From Pseudomonas alcaligenes (GTDB lineage Bacteria; Pseudomonadota; Gammaproteobacteria; Pseudomonadales; Pseudomonadaceae), in contig NZ_LZEU01000001.1 of the NCBI RefSeq assembly GCF_014490745.1, positions 1,573,501-1,637,500 of the forward strand: a stretch of DNA of 64,000 bases, read 5' to 3'. Positions 55,682 to 64,000 of this stretch are shown here, piece by piece. A model generated the notes under the pieces. The model was given only the letters and a program-made list of their open reading frames with translations. It was not told the DNA's origin and ran no database searches. Positions within the stretch are counted from its first letter, which is position 1; each line of letters opens with the position of its first letter. The position numbers and the translations under genes are program-made.

Positions 55682-56794
55682 ATGTCCTGTGATTTCCTCG
55701 CCCTGGCCGTACCGGGCGTGCAGAAACTGTCGCCCTACGTACCGGGCAAGCCGGTGGATGAACTGGCCCGTGAGCTGAACCTCGACCCGGCCGGCATCGT
55801 CAAGCTGGCCAGCAACGAGAACCCGCTGGGCCCGTCGCCCAAGGCGCTGGAGGCGATCCGCGCCGAACTGGCCGAACTGACCCGCTACCCGGACGGCAAC
55901 GGCTTCGAACTCAAGCAGAAACTGGCCGCCCGCTGCGGCGTGAGCCCGGCCCAGGTGACTCTGGGTAACGGCTCCAACGATATCCTCGACCTGGTCGCCC
56001 GCGCCTGGCTGGCGCCGGGGCTGAACGCCGTGTTCAGTCAGTACGCTTTCGCCGTGTACCCGATCGCCACCCAGGCCGTCGGTGCCCAGGGCAAGGCGGT
56101 GCCGGCCAAGGATCATGGTCACGACCTGGAAGCCATGCTGGCGGCCATCGACGCCAACACCCGCGTGGTGTTCGTCGCCAACCCGAATAACCCGACCGGC
56201 ACCTGGTTTGGCCCTGATGCGCTGGAGCGTTTCCTGTCCCGCGTACCGCAGGACGTGCTGGTGGTGCTGGACGAGGCCTATATCGAGTACGCCGAAGGCG
56301 ACGAGCTGCCGGATGGCCTCGACTACCTGGCGCGCTACCCGAACCTGCTGGTTTCGCGCACCTTCTCCAAGGCCTACGGCCTGGCCTCGCTGCGCGTCGG
56401 TTATGCGCTGAGCTCGCCGCAGGTGGCCGATGTGCTCAATCGCGTGCGTGCGCCGTTCAACGTCAACAGCCTGGCCCTGAGCGCCGCCTGTGCGGCGCTG
56501 GACGATGCCGACTACCTGGCCGAGAGCCGCCGGGTCAACGATGCCGGCATGGCGCAGCTGGAGGCCGGCTTTGCCGCGCTGGGGCTGCGCTGGATTCCGA
56601 GCAAGGGCAACTTCATCGCCGTCGACTTCGCCCGCGATGCCGCGCCGATCAACCAGGCGCTGCTGCAGGCCGGGGTGATCGTGCGCCCGGTGGCCGGTTA
56701 CGGCATGCCGACCTTCCTGCGCGTGTCCATCGGCACCCAGGCGGAAAACGCCCGTTTCCTGGATTCCCTGGGGCAGGTGTTGGCTCGTGGCTGA
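55682..56794 (+). CDS. hisC: HisC, histidinol-phosphate/aromatic aminotransferase
   Basis: 370-residue class I/II PLP aminotransferase. Motifs: SNENPLGPSPKA, NPNNPTGT, LDEAYIEYAEGD, and the PLP Lys in SRTFSKAYGLASLRVGY. Such HisC copies between pheA and tyrA/aroA in Pseudomonas are called HisC2 and probably transaminate aromatic keto acids as well as imidazole acetol phosphate. The stop overlaps the next gene's GTG start by 8 bp. Confidence 0.93.
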   Translation: MSCDFLALAVPGVQKLSPYVPGKPVDELARELNLDPAGIVKLASNENPLGPSPKALEAIRAELAELTRYPDGNGFELKQKLAARCGVSPAQVTLGNGSNDILDLVARAWLAPGLNAVFSQYAFAVYPIATQAVGAQGKAVPAKDHGHDLEAMLAAIDANTRVVFVANPNNPTGTWFGPDALERFLSRVPQDVLVVLDEAYIEYAEGDELPDGLDYLARYPNLLVSRTFSKAYGLASLRVGYALSSPQVADVLNRVRAPFNVNSLALSAACAALDDADYLAESRRVNDAGMAQLEAGFAALGLRWIPSKGNFIAVDFARDAAPINQALLQAGVIVRPVAGYGMPTFLRVSIGTQAENARFLDSLGQVLARG

Positions 56795-59024
56795 TCTGCC
56801 TCAGCAGGCCGTAGCCGTGTCGGGTCGCCTGGTGGTCATCGGCCTCGGCCTGATTGGCGGCTCGTTTGCCAAGGGTGTGCGCGAGAAGGGCCTGTTCAGC
56901 GAGGTGGTCGGGGTCGACCTGGACGCCGAGTCGCGCCGCCTGGCAGTGGAGCTGGGCGTGGTCGATCGCTGTGAAACCGATCTGGCGGCCGCCTGTCAGG
57001 GGGCTGCGGTGATCCAGCTGGCGGTGCCTATCCTGGCCATGGAAAAGCTGCTGGCGCAGCTGGCCAAGCTCGATCTGGGCGACGCCGTGCTCACTGATGT
57101 CGGCAGTGCCAAGGGCAATGTGGTGCGTGCGGCGCGCCTGGCCTTTAGCGGTGACAATCCGCGCTTCGTACCGGGCCATCCGATTGCCGGCTCCGAGCAG
57201 AGCGGGGTAGAGGCTGCCAATGCCAGCCTGTTCCGCCGCCACAAGGTGATCCTGACGCCGCTGGAATCGACCGATACCGCCGCTCTGGCTCTGGTTGACG
57301 GGCTGTGGCGTGCGCTGGGTGCGGATGTCGAGCACATGCAGGTCGAACACCACGACCAGGTACTCGCTGCCACCAGTCATCTGCCGCACCTGCTGGCCTT
57401 TACCCTGGTGGATTCGCTGGCCAAGCGCAGCGAGAACCTGGAGATTTTCCGTTACGCCGCTGGCGGTTTCCGCGATTTCACGCGGATCGCCGGCAGTGAT
57501 CCGGTGATGTGGCACGACATCTTTCTCGCCAACCGCGAGTCGGTGCTGCGCACCCTGGACGCATTTCGCGACGACCTCGACGCCTTGCGCGGCGCGGTCG
57601 ACGCAGGGGACGGGCATCAGTTGCTGGGCGTGTTCACCCGCGCCCGCTTCGCCCGCGAGCATTTCAGCAAAATCCTGGCCCGTCGGGCCTATGTGGACGC
57701 CATGCACTCGAACGACCTGATCTACCTCGCCAACCCCGGTGGCTCGCTCTCCGGCCGTATCCGCGTACCGGGCGACAAGTCCATTTCGCACCGCTCGATC
57801 ATGCTCGGCTCGCTGGCCGAAGGCACCACTGAGGTGGAGGGCTTCCTCGAAGGCGAGGACGCCCTGGCGACCCTGCAGGCGTTCCGCGACATGGGCGTGG
57901 TGATCGAAGGTCCGCACCACGGCAAGGTCACCGTGCATGGTGTTGGTCTGCATGGCCTGAAGCCGCCGCCCGGCCCGCTCTACTTGGGTAACTCCGGTAC
58001 TTCCATGCGTCTGCTTTCCGGCCTGCTGGCTGCGCAGCCGTTCGATACCGTGCTGACCGGCGACGCCTCGCTGTCTAAACGCCCGATGAACCGCGTGGCC
58101 AAGCCGCTGCGCGAGATGGGCGCGGTGATCGAGACGGCTGCCGAAGGTCGCCCGCCCATGCATATCAAGGGTGGCCAGCGCCTGACCGGCATGAGCTACG
58201 AAATGCCGATGGCCAGTGCCCAGGTCAAATCCTGCCTGCTGCTGGCCGGCCTGTATGCCGCTGGCGAGACCGCGGTGACCGAGCCGGCGCCGACCCGCGA
58301 CCATACCGAGCGCATGCTGCGCGGCTTCGGCTATCCGGTGGCGGTCGACGGTAATGTCGCCCGCGTCGAATCCGGCCACAAGCTCAGCGCCACCCATATC
58401 GAGGTGCCGGCGGATATTTCCTCGGCGGCCTTCTTCCTGGTGGCGGCGAGCATCGCCGAAGGTTCGGAACTGGTGCTGGAGCATGTCGGCATCAACCCGA
58501 CCCGCACCGGCGTGATCGACATTCTCAAGCTGATGGGGGCCGATATCAGCCTGGAAAACCAGCGCGAAGTCGGTGGCGAGCCGGTCGCGGACATTCGCGT
58601 ACGTGCGGCCAAGCTCAAGGGCATCGATATCCCCGAAGATCTGGTGCCGCTGGCCATCGACGAATTCCCGGTGCTGTTCGTTGCCGCCGCCTGTGCCGAG
58701 GGGCGCACCGTGCTGCGTGGCGCGGAAGAGCTGCGGGTCAAGGAATCCGACCGTATCCAGGTGATGGCCGATGGCCTGATTGCCCTGGGCGTGAAGGCCG
58801 AGCCTACCCCGGACGGCATCATTATCGAGGGCGGCGCCTTTGGCGGTGGCGAAGTCTGGAGCCACGGCGACCACCGCATCGCCATGTCCTTCAGCGTCGC
58901 TTCGCTGCGTGCCGGTGCGCCGATCCGTATTCATGACTGCGCCAACGTCGCCACTTCCTTCCCCAACTTCCTCGGCCTGGCGGCCCAGGTTGGTATCCGC
59001 GTAGCGGAGGAGGGCAAGGCATGA
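56787..59024 (+). CDS. TyrA-AroA fusion: prephenate dehydrogenase / EPSP synthase
   Basis: 745-residue fusion. Residues ~10-290 are prephenate (cyclohexadienyl) dehydrogenase with the NAD-binding motif [15 protein letters not shown] and [11 protein letters not shown]. Residues ~305-745 are EPSP synthase ([36 protein letters not shown]; the sensitive-type LGNSGTSMR and shikimate motif). The AroA part makes EPSP from shikimate-3-phosphate and PEP. Such a fusion is normal in Pseudomonas. The GTG start at 56787 lies inside hisC, and its end overlaps cmk by 4 bp (ATGA). Confidence 0.96.
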   Translation: MADLPQQAVAVSGRLVVIGLGLIGGSFAKGVREKGLFSEVVGVDLDAESRRLAVELGVVDRCETDLAAACQGAAVIQLAVPILAMEKLLAQLAKLDLGDAVLTDVGSAKGNVVRAARLAFSGDNPRFVPGHPIAGSEQSGVEAANASLFRRHKVILTPLESTDTAALALVDGLWRALGADVEHMQVEHHDQVLAATSHLPHLLAFTLVDSLAKRSENLEIFRYAAGGFRDFTRIAGSDPVMWHDIFLANRESVLRTLDAFRDDLDALRGAVDAGDGHQLLGVFTRARFAREHFSKILARRAYVDAMHSNDLIYLANPGGSLSGRIRVPGDKSISHRSIMLGSLAEGTTEVEGFLEGEDALATLQAFRDMGVVIEGPHHGKVTVHGVGLHGLKPPPGPLYLGNSGTSMRLLSGLLAAQPFDTVLTGDASLSKRPMNRVAKPLREMGAVIETAAEGRPPMHIKGGQRLTGMSYEMPMASAQVKSCLLLAGLYAAGETAVTEPAPTRDHTERMLRGFGYPVAVDGNVARVESGHKLSATHIEVPADISSAAFFLVAASIAEGSELVLEHVGINPTRTGVIDILKLMGADISLENQREVGGEPVADIRVRAAKLKGIDIPEDLVPLAIDEFPVLFVAAACAEGRTVLRGAEELRVKESDRIQVMADGLIALGVKAEPTPDGIIIEGGAFGGGEVWSHGDHRIAMSFSVASLRAGAPIRIHDCANVATSFPNFLGLAAQVGIRVAEEGKA

Positions 59025-59686
59025 GCGCTGTAGTCATCACCATCGACGGGCCGAGCGGCTCGGGCAAGGGCACCATCGCCGGCCTGCTGGCTGCCAAGCT
59101 GGGCTGGAACCTGCTGGACTCCGGCGCGCTGTATCGCCTGCTGGCTTTTGCCGCGCGCAATCACGGCATCGACCTGACCAACGAAGAAGCGCTGAAAACC
59201 CTGGCCGCCCATCTGGACGTGCAGTTCATCGACAAGCGCATCATCCTCGAGGGCGACGAGGTCACCGACGATATCCGCAACGAGCAGGTCGGTGCCGGGG
59301 CTTCCCAGGTCGCGGCCCTGCCCGCGGTACGTGAAGCGCTGCTGCAGCGTCAGCGTGCCTTCCGCGAAGCGCCCGGGCTGGTGGCCGATGGTCGCGACAT
59401 GGGAACCGTGGTGTTTCCAGAGGCGCCGCTGAAGATCTACCTGACCGCCAGTGCCGAGGAACGCGCCCGTCGTCGCTACCTGCAGTTGAAAGGCAAAGTG
59501 GAAGGTGTTAGCCTGCCGAGTCTGCTAGACGAGATTCGTGCGCGTGATGAGCGCGACATGCAGCGTGCGGTGGCTCCGTTGAAGCCGGCAGTCGATGCCA
59601 TTCAGCTGGACTCCACCGAGCTGACCATCGAGCAGGTACTGGAAAGAATTCTCGGCGAGGTCGCCAATCGCGACCTGGCAGGGTAA
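59021..59686 (+). CDS. cmk: Cmk, cytidylate kinase
   Basis: 221-residue NMP kinase phosphorylating CMP/dCMP. P-loop [22 protein letters not shown] lies at the N-terminus, followed by [14 protein letters not shown] and [23 protein letters not shown] with the CMP-binding region. It is co-translated with the tyrA/aroA fusion. The classic cmk-rpsA-ihfB order of gammaproteobacteria follows. Confidence 0.96.
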   Translation: MSAVVITIDGPSGSGKGTIAGLLAAKLGWNLLDSGALYRLLAFAARNHGIDLTNEEALKTLAAHLDVQFIDKRIILEGDEVTDDIRNEQVGAGASQVAALPAVREALLQRQRAFREAPGLVADGRDMGTVVFPEAPLKIYLTASAEERARRRYLQLKGKVEGVSLPSLLDEIRARDERDMQRAVAPLKPAVDAIQLDSTELTIEQVLERILGEVANRDLAG

Positions 59687-59714
59687 GCAAGACCGCAATC
59701 TCGCGGTCGACAAG

Positions 59715-59757
59715 GAGGCGTGCGGGAGACCAGTCATAGTCCCGCAGGCCTCTTTTT
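59715..59757 (+). terminator. Terminator/attenuator between cmk and rpsA
   Basis: The arms 59715-59727 and 59740-59752 form a 12-bp stem with one mismatch and a ~12-base loop, followed by TTTTT. It should end most cmk transcripts before rpsA. Confidence 0.75.
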
Positions 59758-59828
59758 ACATGAACGAACCCACATTGTCTGGAATGTGGTTTGGGCAGAT
59801 TCCCTGCCCTTGATCGACAGGAATCAAC
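59758..59828 (+). promoter_or_regulatory. rpsA 5' leader with two small hairpins (candidate S1 autoregulatory leader)
   Basis: Two hairpins follow the terminator: CCACATT/AATGTGG (59770-59776 with 59783-59789, loop containing TGG next to A) and GGGCAG/CTGCCC (59793-59798 with 59804-59809). They are followed by GACAGGAATCAAC and the ATG. In gammaproteobacteria the rpsA leader folds into hairpins with GGA motifs and lets S1 repress its own translation. No perfect Shine-Dalgarno is present, which fits that known behaviour. Confidence 0.55.
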
Positions 59829-61508
59829 ATGAGCGAAAGCTTTGCAGAACTTTTTGAAGAAAGCCTGAAATCCCTCGACATGCAGCCGGGTGCCATCATC
59901 ACCGGCATCGTGGTCGACATCGACGGTGACTGGGTCACCGTACATGCCGGCCTGAAGTCCGAGGGCGTCATCCCGCTCGACCAGTTCTTCAACGAACAAG
60001 GCGAGCTGACCATCAAGGTCGGTGACGAAGTCCACGTTGCGCTGGACGCAGTGGAAGACGGCTTCGGTGAAACCAAGCTGTCCCGCGAGAAAGCCAAGCG
60101 TGCCGAGTCCTGGCTGGTTCTGGAAGCCGCTTTCAATGCTGAGGAAGTGGTCAAGGGCGTTATCAACGGCAAGGTCAAAGGCGGCTTCACCGTTGACGTC
60201 AACGGCATCCGCGCATTCCTGCCGGGCTCCCTGGTCGATGTCCGTCCGGTGCGTGATACCACTCACCTGGAAGGCAAAGAGCTGGAGTTCAAGGTCATCA
60301 AGCTGGATCAGAAGCGCAACAACGTTGTCGTTTCCCGTCGCAGCGTCCTGGAAGCGGAAAACAGCGCCGAGCGCGAAGCTCTGCTGGAATCCCTGCAGGA
60401 AGGCCAGCAGGTCAAAGGTATCGTCAAGAACCTCACCGACTACGGTGCGTTCGTTGACCTGGGTGGCGTCGATGGTCTGCTGCACATCACCGACATGGCC
60501 TGGAAGCGCATCAAGCACCCGTCCGAGATCGTTAACGTTGGCGACGAGATCGACGTCAAGGTTCTCAAGTACGACCGCGAGCGCAACCGCGTTTCCCTGG
60601 GTCTGAAGCAACTGGGCGAAGACCCATGGGTTGCCATCAAGGCTCGTTACCCGGAAGGCACCCGCGTGACTGCGCGCGTTACCAACCTGACCGACTACGG
60701 CTGCTTCGCTGAGCTGGAAGAAGGTGTTGAAGGTCTGGTGCACGTATCCGAGATGGATTGGACCAACAAGAACATCCACCCGTCCAAAGTCGTTCAGGTT
60801 GGCGACGAAGTGGAAGTTCAGGTTCTCGACATCGACGAAGAGCGTCGTCGTATCTCCCTGGGCATCAAGCAGTGCAAGTCGAACCCGTGGGAAGACTTCT
60901 CCGGCCAGTTCAACAAGGGCGACAAGATCTCCGGCACCATCAAGTCGATCACCGATTTCGGTATCTTCATTGGTCTGGACGGCGGCATCGACGGTCTGGT
61001 TCACCTGTCCGACATCTCCTGGAACGAAGTCGGCGAAGAAGCCGTACGTCGCTTCAAGAAGGGCGACGAGCTGGAAACCGTCATCCTCTCCGTTGATCCG
61101 GAGCGCGAGCGCATCTCCCTGGGCATCAAGCAGCTGGAAGACGATCCGTTCTCCAACTACGCCTCCCTGAACGAGAAAGGCACCATCGTGCGCGGTACCG
61201 TCAAGGAAGTGGACGCCAAAGGCGCTGTTATCAGCCTGGGCGGCGATATCGAAGGCATCCTGAAGGCCTCCGAAATCAGCCGTGACCGCGTTGAAGACGC
61301 CCGTAACGTGCTGAAAGAAGGCGACGAAGTCGAAGCCAAGATCATCAGCATCGACCGCAAGTCCCGCGTGATCAGCCTGTCCGTCAAGTCCAAAGACGTC
61401 GAAGACGAAAAGGATGCGATGAAAGAGCTGCGCACCAAGCAGGAAAGCGAAAGCACCGGTCCGACCACCATTGGTGATCTGATCCGTGCACAGATGAACC
61501 AGAACTAA
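59829..61508 (+). CDS. rpsA: RpsA, 30S ribosomal protein S1
   Basis: 559-residue protein with six S1 (OB-fold) domains beginning near residues 20, 105, 190, 275, 362 and 449. Repeated motifs include [21 protein letters not shown] and [21 protein letters not shown]. Start [21 protein letters not shown] is typical. It unfolds mRNA and holds it on the 30S subunit. Codon use has the strong bias of a highly expressed gene. It is followed by a terminator and ihfB. Confidence 0.98.
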   Translation: MSESFAELFEESLKSLDMQPGAIITGIVVDIDGDWVTVHAGLKSEGVIPLDQFFNEQGELTIKVGDEVHVALDAVEDGFGETKLSREKAKRAESWLVLEAAFNAEEVVKGVINGKVKGGFTVDVNGIRAFLPGSLVDVRPVRDTTHLEGKELEFKVIKLDQKRNNVVVSRRSVLEAENSAEREALLESLQEGQQVKGIVKNLTDYGAFVDLGGVDGLLHITDMAWKRIKHPSEIVNVGDEIDVKVLKYDRERNRVSLGLKQLGEDPWVAIKARYPEGTRVTARVTNLTDYGCFAELEEGVEGLVHVSEMDWTNKNIHPSKVVQVGDEVEVQVLDIDEERRRISLGIKQCKSNPWEDFSGQFNKGDKISGTIKSITDFGIFIGLDGGIDGLVHLSDISWNEVGEEAVRRFKKGDELETVILSVDPERERISLGIKQLEDDPFSNYASLNEKGTIVRGTVKEVDAKGAVISLGGDIEGILKASEISRDRVEDARNVLKEGDEVEAKIISIDRKSRVISLSVKSKDVEDEKDAMKELRTKQESESTGPTTIGDLIRAQMNQN

Positions 61509-61523
61509 GTTCCGGTAAATCAG

Positions 61524-61551
61524 AAAAAGGGCGACTTCGGTCGCCCTTTTT
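61524..61551 (+). terminator. Rho-independent terminator after rpsA
   Basis: A 12-bp stem (AAAAAGGGCGAC with GTCGCCCTTTTT) and a TTCG tetraloop, 15 bp after the rpsA stop. The 3' arm supplies the T-run. Confidence 0.92.
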
Positions 61552-61688
61552 CGTTTCTGCGCTTTCTCTCGGCGGATCATGGGCTTATCCGACGATTCCA
61601 GCTTGACAGGTGGGCTATTCAAATGCGGGTGGGCGTGCTAAAACACCGCTAGCAGTTGATCTAGCCGCTTGAAAAAGAAGGGAAAACC

Positions 61689-61973
61689 ATGACCAAGTCG
61701 GAGTTGATCGAGCGTATTGTCGGCCATCAGGGGCTGCTTTCGTCCAAGGATGTGGAGTTGGCGATCAAGACCATGCTGGAGCAGATGTCGCAGGCTCTGG
61801 CCACTGGCGATCGCATCGAAATACGCGGTTTCGGCAGTTTTTCGCTGCACTATCGTGCGCCGCGGGTGGGGCGTAATCCGAAGACTGGCGAGTCGGTGCG
61901 TCTGGACGGCAAGTTCGTCCCGCATTTCAAGCCGGGCAAGGAACTGCGTGACCGGGTCAATGAAGATGAGTGA
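61689..61973 (+). CDS. ihfB: IhfB, integration host factor subunit beta
   Basis: 94-residue HU/IHF-family DNA-bending protein. Family motif [24 protein letters not shown] contains the intercalating Pro. [31 protein letters not shown] is typical of the beta subunit. The partner IhfA is not in the window. It has its own space from rpsA (180 bp with a terminator) and a RBS-like AAGGGAAAACC before the ATG at 61689. Confidence 0.97.
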   Translation: MTKSELIERIVGHQGLLSSKDVELAIKTMLEQMSQALATGDRIEIRGFGSFSLHYRAPRVGRNPKTGESVRLDGKFVPHFKPGKELRDRVNEDE

Positions 61974-62002
61974 TTGGGCGCAGGGCTCGCGGGGAGCTGC
62001 CC

Positions 62003-62287
62003 ATGCTGCTTAACCTCAAGCGCCTGCTGCTGGTGCTGTGCTTGCTGCTTGCCGGCGTGGCGGTGCTGGTCTTCGTTCTGCAAAACCGTCAACCGGCCCA
62101 TCTTGTTTTTCTTGGCTGGCCAACTGCAGAGTTGCCGGTTGCTGTCTTGATGTCGATAGCTTTCATTATTGGCGCTATGTTTGCCTTTTCGATCAATTTT
62201 TGGCTCATTGCCCGCTTGCGTTTGCATATTGCTCGGCAACAGCGTGAATTACAGTCTTTGCGCACTCAGGGGCGTGGCGAGCAGTAA
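62003..62287 (+). CDS. LapA-domain (DUF1049) inner-membrane protein, LPS-assembly LapA-like
   Basis: 94 residues with two membrane helices (LLLVLCLLLAGVAVLVFVLQ, AVLMSIAFIIGAMFAFSINFWL). The motif LQNRQPAHLVFLGWPTAELPVAV and the C-terminal charged helix are typical of the YciS/LapA family, which pairs with LapB (YciM) in controlling lipopolysaccharide synthesis. It is unrelated to the adhesin LapA at 462. The ATG at 62003 follows GGGGAG; the lapB homologue is not seen here. It follows ihfB after 29 bp. Confidence 0.88.
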   Translation: MLLNLKRLLLVLCLLLAGVAVLVFVLQNRQPAHLVFLGWPTAELPVAVLMSIAFIIGAMFAFSINFWLIARLRLHIARQQRELQSLRTQGRGEQ

Positions 62288-62410
62288 CTTTTCATTTGGT
62301 CTTTCTGATTCCCGCTCTCACGGCTCTGGCTTATCCCCATTTGGGCCGGCTCGGTGTCTTACTTCTTGGTTGATCTCCATGTCGCTGTTGCGGCTGATGG
62401 GGAGGTATTG
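62288..62410 (+). promoter_or_regulatory. Intergenic region before the O-antigen genes
   Basis: 123 bp, T-rich, without a gene. GGAGG lies just before the epimerase ATG at 62411. I looked for a JUMPstart/ops element (GGCGGTAGCGT) and did not find one. Confidence 0.4.
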
Positions 62411-63376
62411 ATGCGTGTATTGGTAACCGGGGCCAGCGGATTTGTTGGCAATGCTTTGCTTCGGCAGCTAGCCGGGCGAACAGATGTTCAGTTGCTGGCA
62501 GGTGTGCGTGATCTGAACAGCCTGCCGGCGGAATCACCAGGTGAACCCCTTGTGCTGGGAGATCTGGCGCGGGGGGAGATTGATCCTCATGTGCTTGCAG
62601 GGGTCGGCGTTGTGGTGCACGCGGCTGCGCGTGTGCATGTGATGCAAGAGGTAGCTGCCGAGCCTCTTGAGGAGTTCCGTGCTGTCAATTTACATGGCAC
62701 GTTGAGGTTGGCTCGGGCAGCATCTCAGGCTGGAGTGGCGCGTTTCATTTTTCTCAGCTCGATAAAGGTGAATGGCGAGGAAACTGCACCTGGGTGCCCT
62801 TTTACTGCGGATGACATACCGGCTCCCCTTGATCCTTATGGCGTCTCCAAGCTGGAGGCCGAGCAGGCATTGCTGGAGTTGGCGCAGGCTAGTGGCATGC
62901 AGGTTGTCATCATCCGTCCCCCGCTTATTTATGGGCCTGGGGTGCGCGCCAATTTCCGCAGTATGCTGCGTTGGCTAAATGCCGGTGTGCCCCTGCCTTT
63001 GGGGGGGATTAATAACCGGCGCAGTTTGGTGGCTCTGCCTAATCTGCTCGATTTATTGAGTGTCTGCCTCAAGCATCCGGCGGCGGCCAACCAGGTATTC
63101 CTGGTTAGTGATGGAGAGGATCTCTCTACGAGTGAGTTGCTACGGCGTCTGGCATTCGCTCTGCACAAGCCTTCGCGCTTGCTACCTGTCCCTCAGGGCG
63201 CATTGCGCCTGATGGCTGTTTTGTTGGGAAAGGGGGCGCTAGGGCGGCGTCTATGTGGTTCTCTGCAGGTAAGTATCGACAAGACCACGGCGCGCCTGGG
63301 TTGGGTGCCGTTACTCTCATGCAATGAAGCTTTGAAGCAGACTGCTTTGTCATTCCTAGAGCAAGAATCCAAATGA
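62411..63376 (+). CDS. NAD-dependent epimerase/dehydratase family protein, O-antigen locus
   Basis: 321-residue extended SDR: NAD motif VLVTGASGFVGNALLRQL at residues 3-20, LSSIKVNGE and catalytic YGVSKLEAEQALLEL, with PPLIYGPGVRANF. It resembles the UDP-glucose 4-epimerase-like proteins (WbpV type) that accompany wbpL in Pseudomonas O-antigen clusters; the exact sugar is unknown. The ATG at 62411 follows GGAGG. GC content and codon use drop relative to the rest of the window (more A/T in third positions), a sign of transfer typical for O-antigen genes. It overlaps the next gene by 4 bp (ATGA). Confidence 0.85.
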   Translation: MRVLVTGASGFVGNALLRQLAGRTDVQLLAGVRDLNSLPAESPGEPLVLGDLARGEIDPHVLAGVGVVVHAAARVHVMQEVAAEPLEEFRAVNLHGTLRLARAASQAGVARFIFLSSIKVNGEETAPGCPFTADDIPAPLDPYGVSKLEAEQALLELAQASGMQVVIIRPPLIYGPGVRANFRSMLRWLNAGVPLPLGGINNRRSLVALPNLLDLLSVCLKHPAAANQVFLVSDGEDLSTSELLRRLAFALHKPSRLLPVPQGALRLMAVLLGKGALGRRLCGSLQVSIDKTTARLGWVPLLSCNEALKQTALSFLEQESK

Positions 63377-64000
63377 TGGCTCTGCTTGTACCGATGATTT
63401 TTGTGCTGGTGTTAGCGCTCACTTGGTTGCTGCGTCGCTATGCCTTATCGCGCAATGTGCTGGATGTGCCCAATCAACGTAGTTCTCATACGCAGCCAAC
63501 CCCACGGGGTGGTGGGCTGGCGATAGTTCTGGGTTTTTCCCTGGCTGTGCTTGTTTTGTGTTGTTCTGGCTTTTTGCCCCTGCAAAATCTGTGGGCGTTT
63601 CTGGGGGCGGGAGGTCTGGTGGCTGCCGTTGGTTTTATCGATGACCATAGCCCTATTGCTCCGCGCTGGCGTCTTATGGCTCATTTTCTGGCGGCGGCTT
63701 TGGGGTTGATTGGCTTGGGTGGAGTCCCTGTTCTGCGACTCTTCAGTTCTACCTTCGATCTTGGTTGGTTGGGCTATGTTCTAGCTCTATTCGGTCTGGT
63801 CTGGCTGCTCAATTTATATAACTTCATGGATGGCATTGACGGGATTGCTGGGGTCGAGGCGGTCACCGTTAGCCTTTCTGGTGCACTGATCTTCGTGCTG
63901 CTGGGGCATGCGGAGGCAGCACTCTTGCCTGTCTTGTTAGCGGCGGCGAGTGCAGGTTTTCTGTACTGGAATTTTCCTCCTGCGCGTATTTTTATGGGTG
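63373..64000 (+). CDS. wbpL: WbpL-like glycosyltransferase (initiating O-antigen transferase), 3' end cut by window
   Basis: Partial: at least 209 residues, open to the end of the window. Start ATG at 63373 overlaps the epimerase stop (a second ATG follows at 63376). Translation gives a polytopic membrane protein with many helices. It has the polyprenyl-phosphate N-acetylhexosamine-1-phosphate transferase motifs: NQRSSHTQPTPRGGGLAIVLGF, VGFIDDHSPI (the DD motif) and NLYNFMDGIDGIAG. This is the WbpL/WecA family that loads the first sugar on undecaprenyl phosphate. It has the lower GC typical of the O-antigen locus. Confidence 0.85.
   Translation, partial: MMALLVPMIFVLVLALTWLLRRYALSRNVLDVPNQRSSHTQPTPRGGGLAIVLGFSLAVLVLCCSGFLPLQNLWAFLGAGGLVAAVGFIDDHSPIAPRWRLMAHFLAAALGLIGLGGVPVLRLFSSTFDLGWLGYVLALFGLVWLLNLYNFMDGIDGIAGVEAVTVSLSGALIFVLLGHAEAALLPVLLAAASAGFLYWNFPPARIFMG

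Noticed and set aside
62288..62410. JUMPstart/ops element expected before an O-antigen operon
   Set aside because: No GGCGGTAGCGT-like sequence is present in this gap.

Overview
The window looks like a chromosomal segment of a high-GC gammaproteobacterium of the genus Pseudomonas. Gene order and protein content match the part of the P. aeruginosa-type core genome that holds cyaB, cpxR/cpxS, scpAB, rluB, mupP, ubiG, mtnA, gyrA, serC-pheA-hisC-tyrA/aroA-cmk-rpsA-ihfB and the edge of the O-antigen locus. It also carries a P. fluorescens-style Lap adhesion module, so it probably comes from a non-aeruginosa species. I had no database access; every name rests on recognised motifs, length and neighbourhood.

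Region 1 (1-16.5 kb): one giant gene encodes a ~4215-residue, LapA-like RTX adhesin. It has an N-terminal retention module with a TAAG cleavage site, two families of long tandem repeats, two von Willebrand A domains, and C-terminal RTX repeats with a type I secretion signal. Downstream and on the other strand are lapG (periplasmic protease that releases the adhesin) and lapD (c-di-GMP receptor that holds LapG back). The type I transporter (lapE/B/C) is not in the window.

Region 2 (16.6-26.1 kb): mixed core genes, namely ybaN-like, ygfB-like, recQ, a membrane diguanylate cyclase behind a perfect CRP/Vfr-type palindrome, DUF2804, a MarR/SlyA regulator, a SelW-like protein, an EamA transporter, a CsaA-like tRNA-binding protein and an AraC regulator. 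A 150-bp stretch of nested hairpins (17034-17190) between ybaN and ygfB is unexplained.

Region 3 (26.1-40 kb): a phosphate-starvation lipid-remodelling pair (plcP-agt) lies behind four PHO-box heptamers spaced at 11 bp. It is followed by adenylate cyclase cyaB, an HD protein, a DUF962 protein, an AraC regulator, two tandem trkH genes, YkgJ, a nitroreductase, a Cpx-like envelope-stress operon (cpxR, cpxP-like, cpxS) with a CpxR box, and yciI-yciB.

Region 4 (40-64 kb): rnm-yciO-scpA-scpB, rluB, a GAF-GGDEF cyclase, the yciK-mupP-ubiG-MTA deaminase operon divergent from mtnA, gyrA, then the aromatic amino acid/serine run serC-pheA-hisC-tyrA/aroA-cmk, then rpsA and ihfB. The last 1.6 kb has visibly lower GC and starts the O-antigen biosynthesis locus (an epimerase, then a WbpL-like initiating transferase cut by the window end).

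The recurring theme is second-messenger control of the surface: two cyclases that make c-di-GMP, one receptor that reads it, the adhesin it controls, and the cAMP cyclase whose partner Vfr probably binds upstream of one of the diguanylate cyclases. No tRNA, rRNA, CRISPR array, insertion sequence or prophage was recognised.
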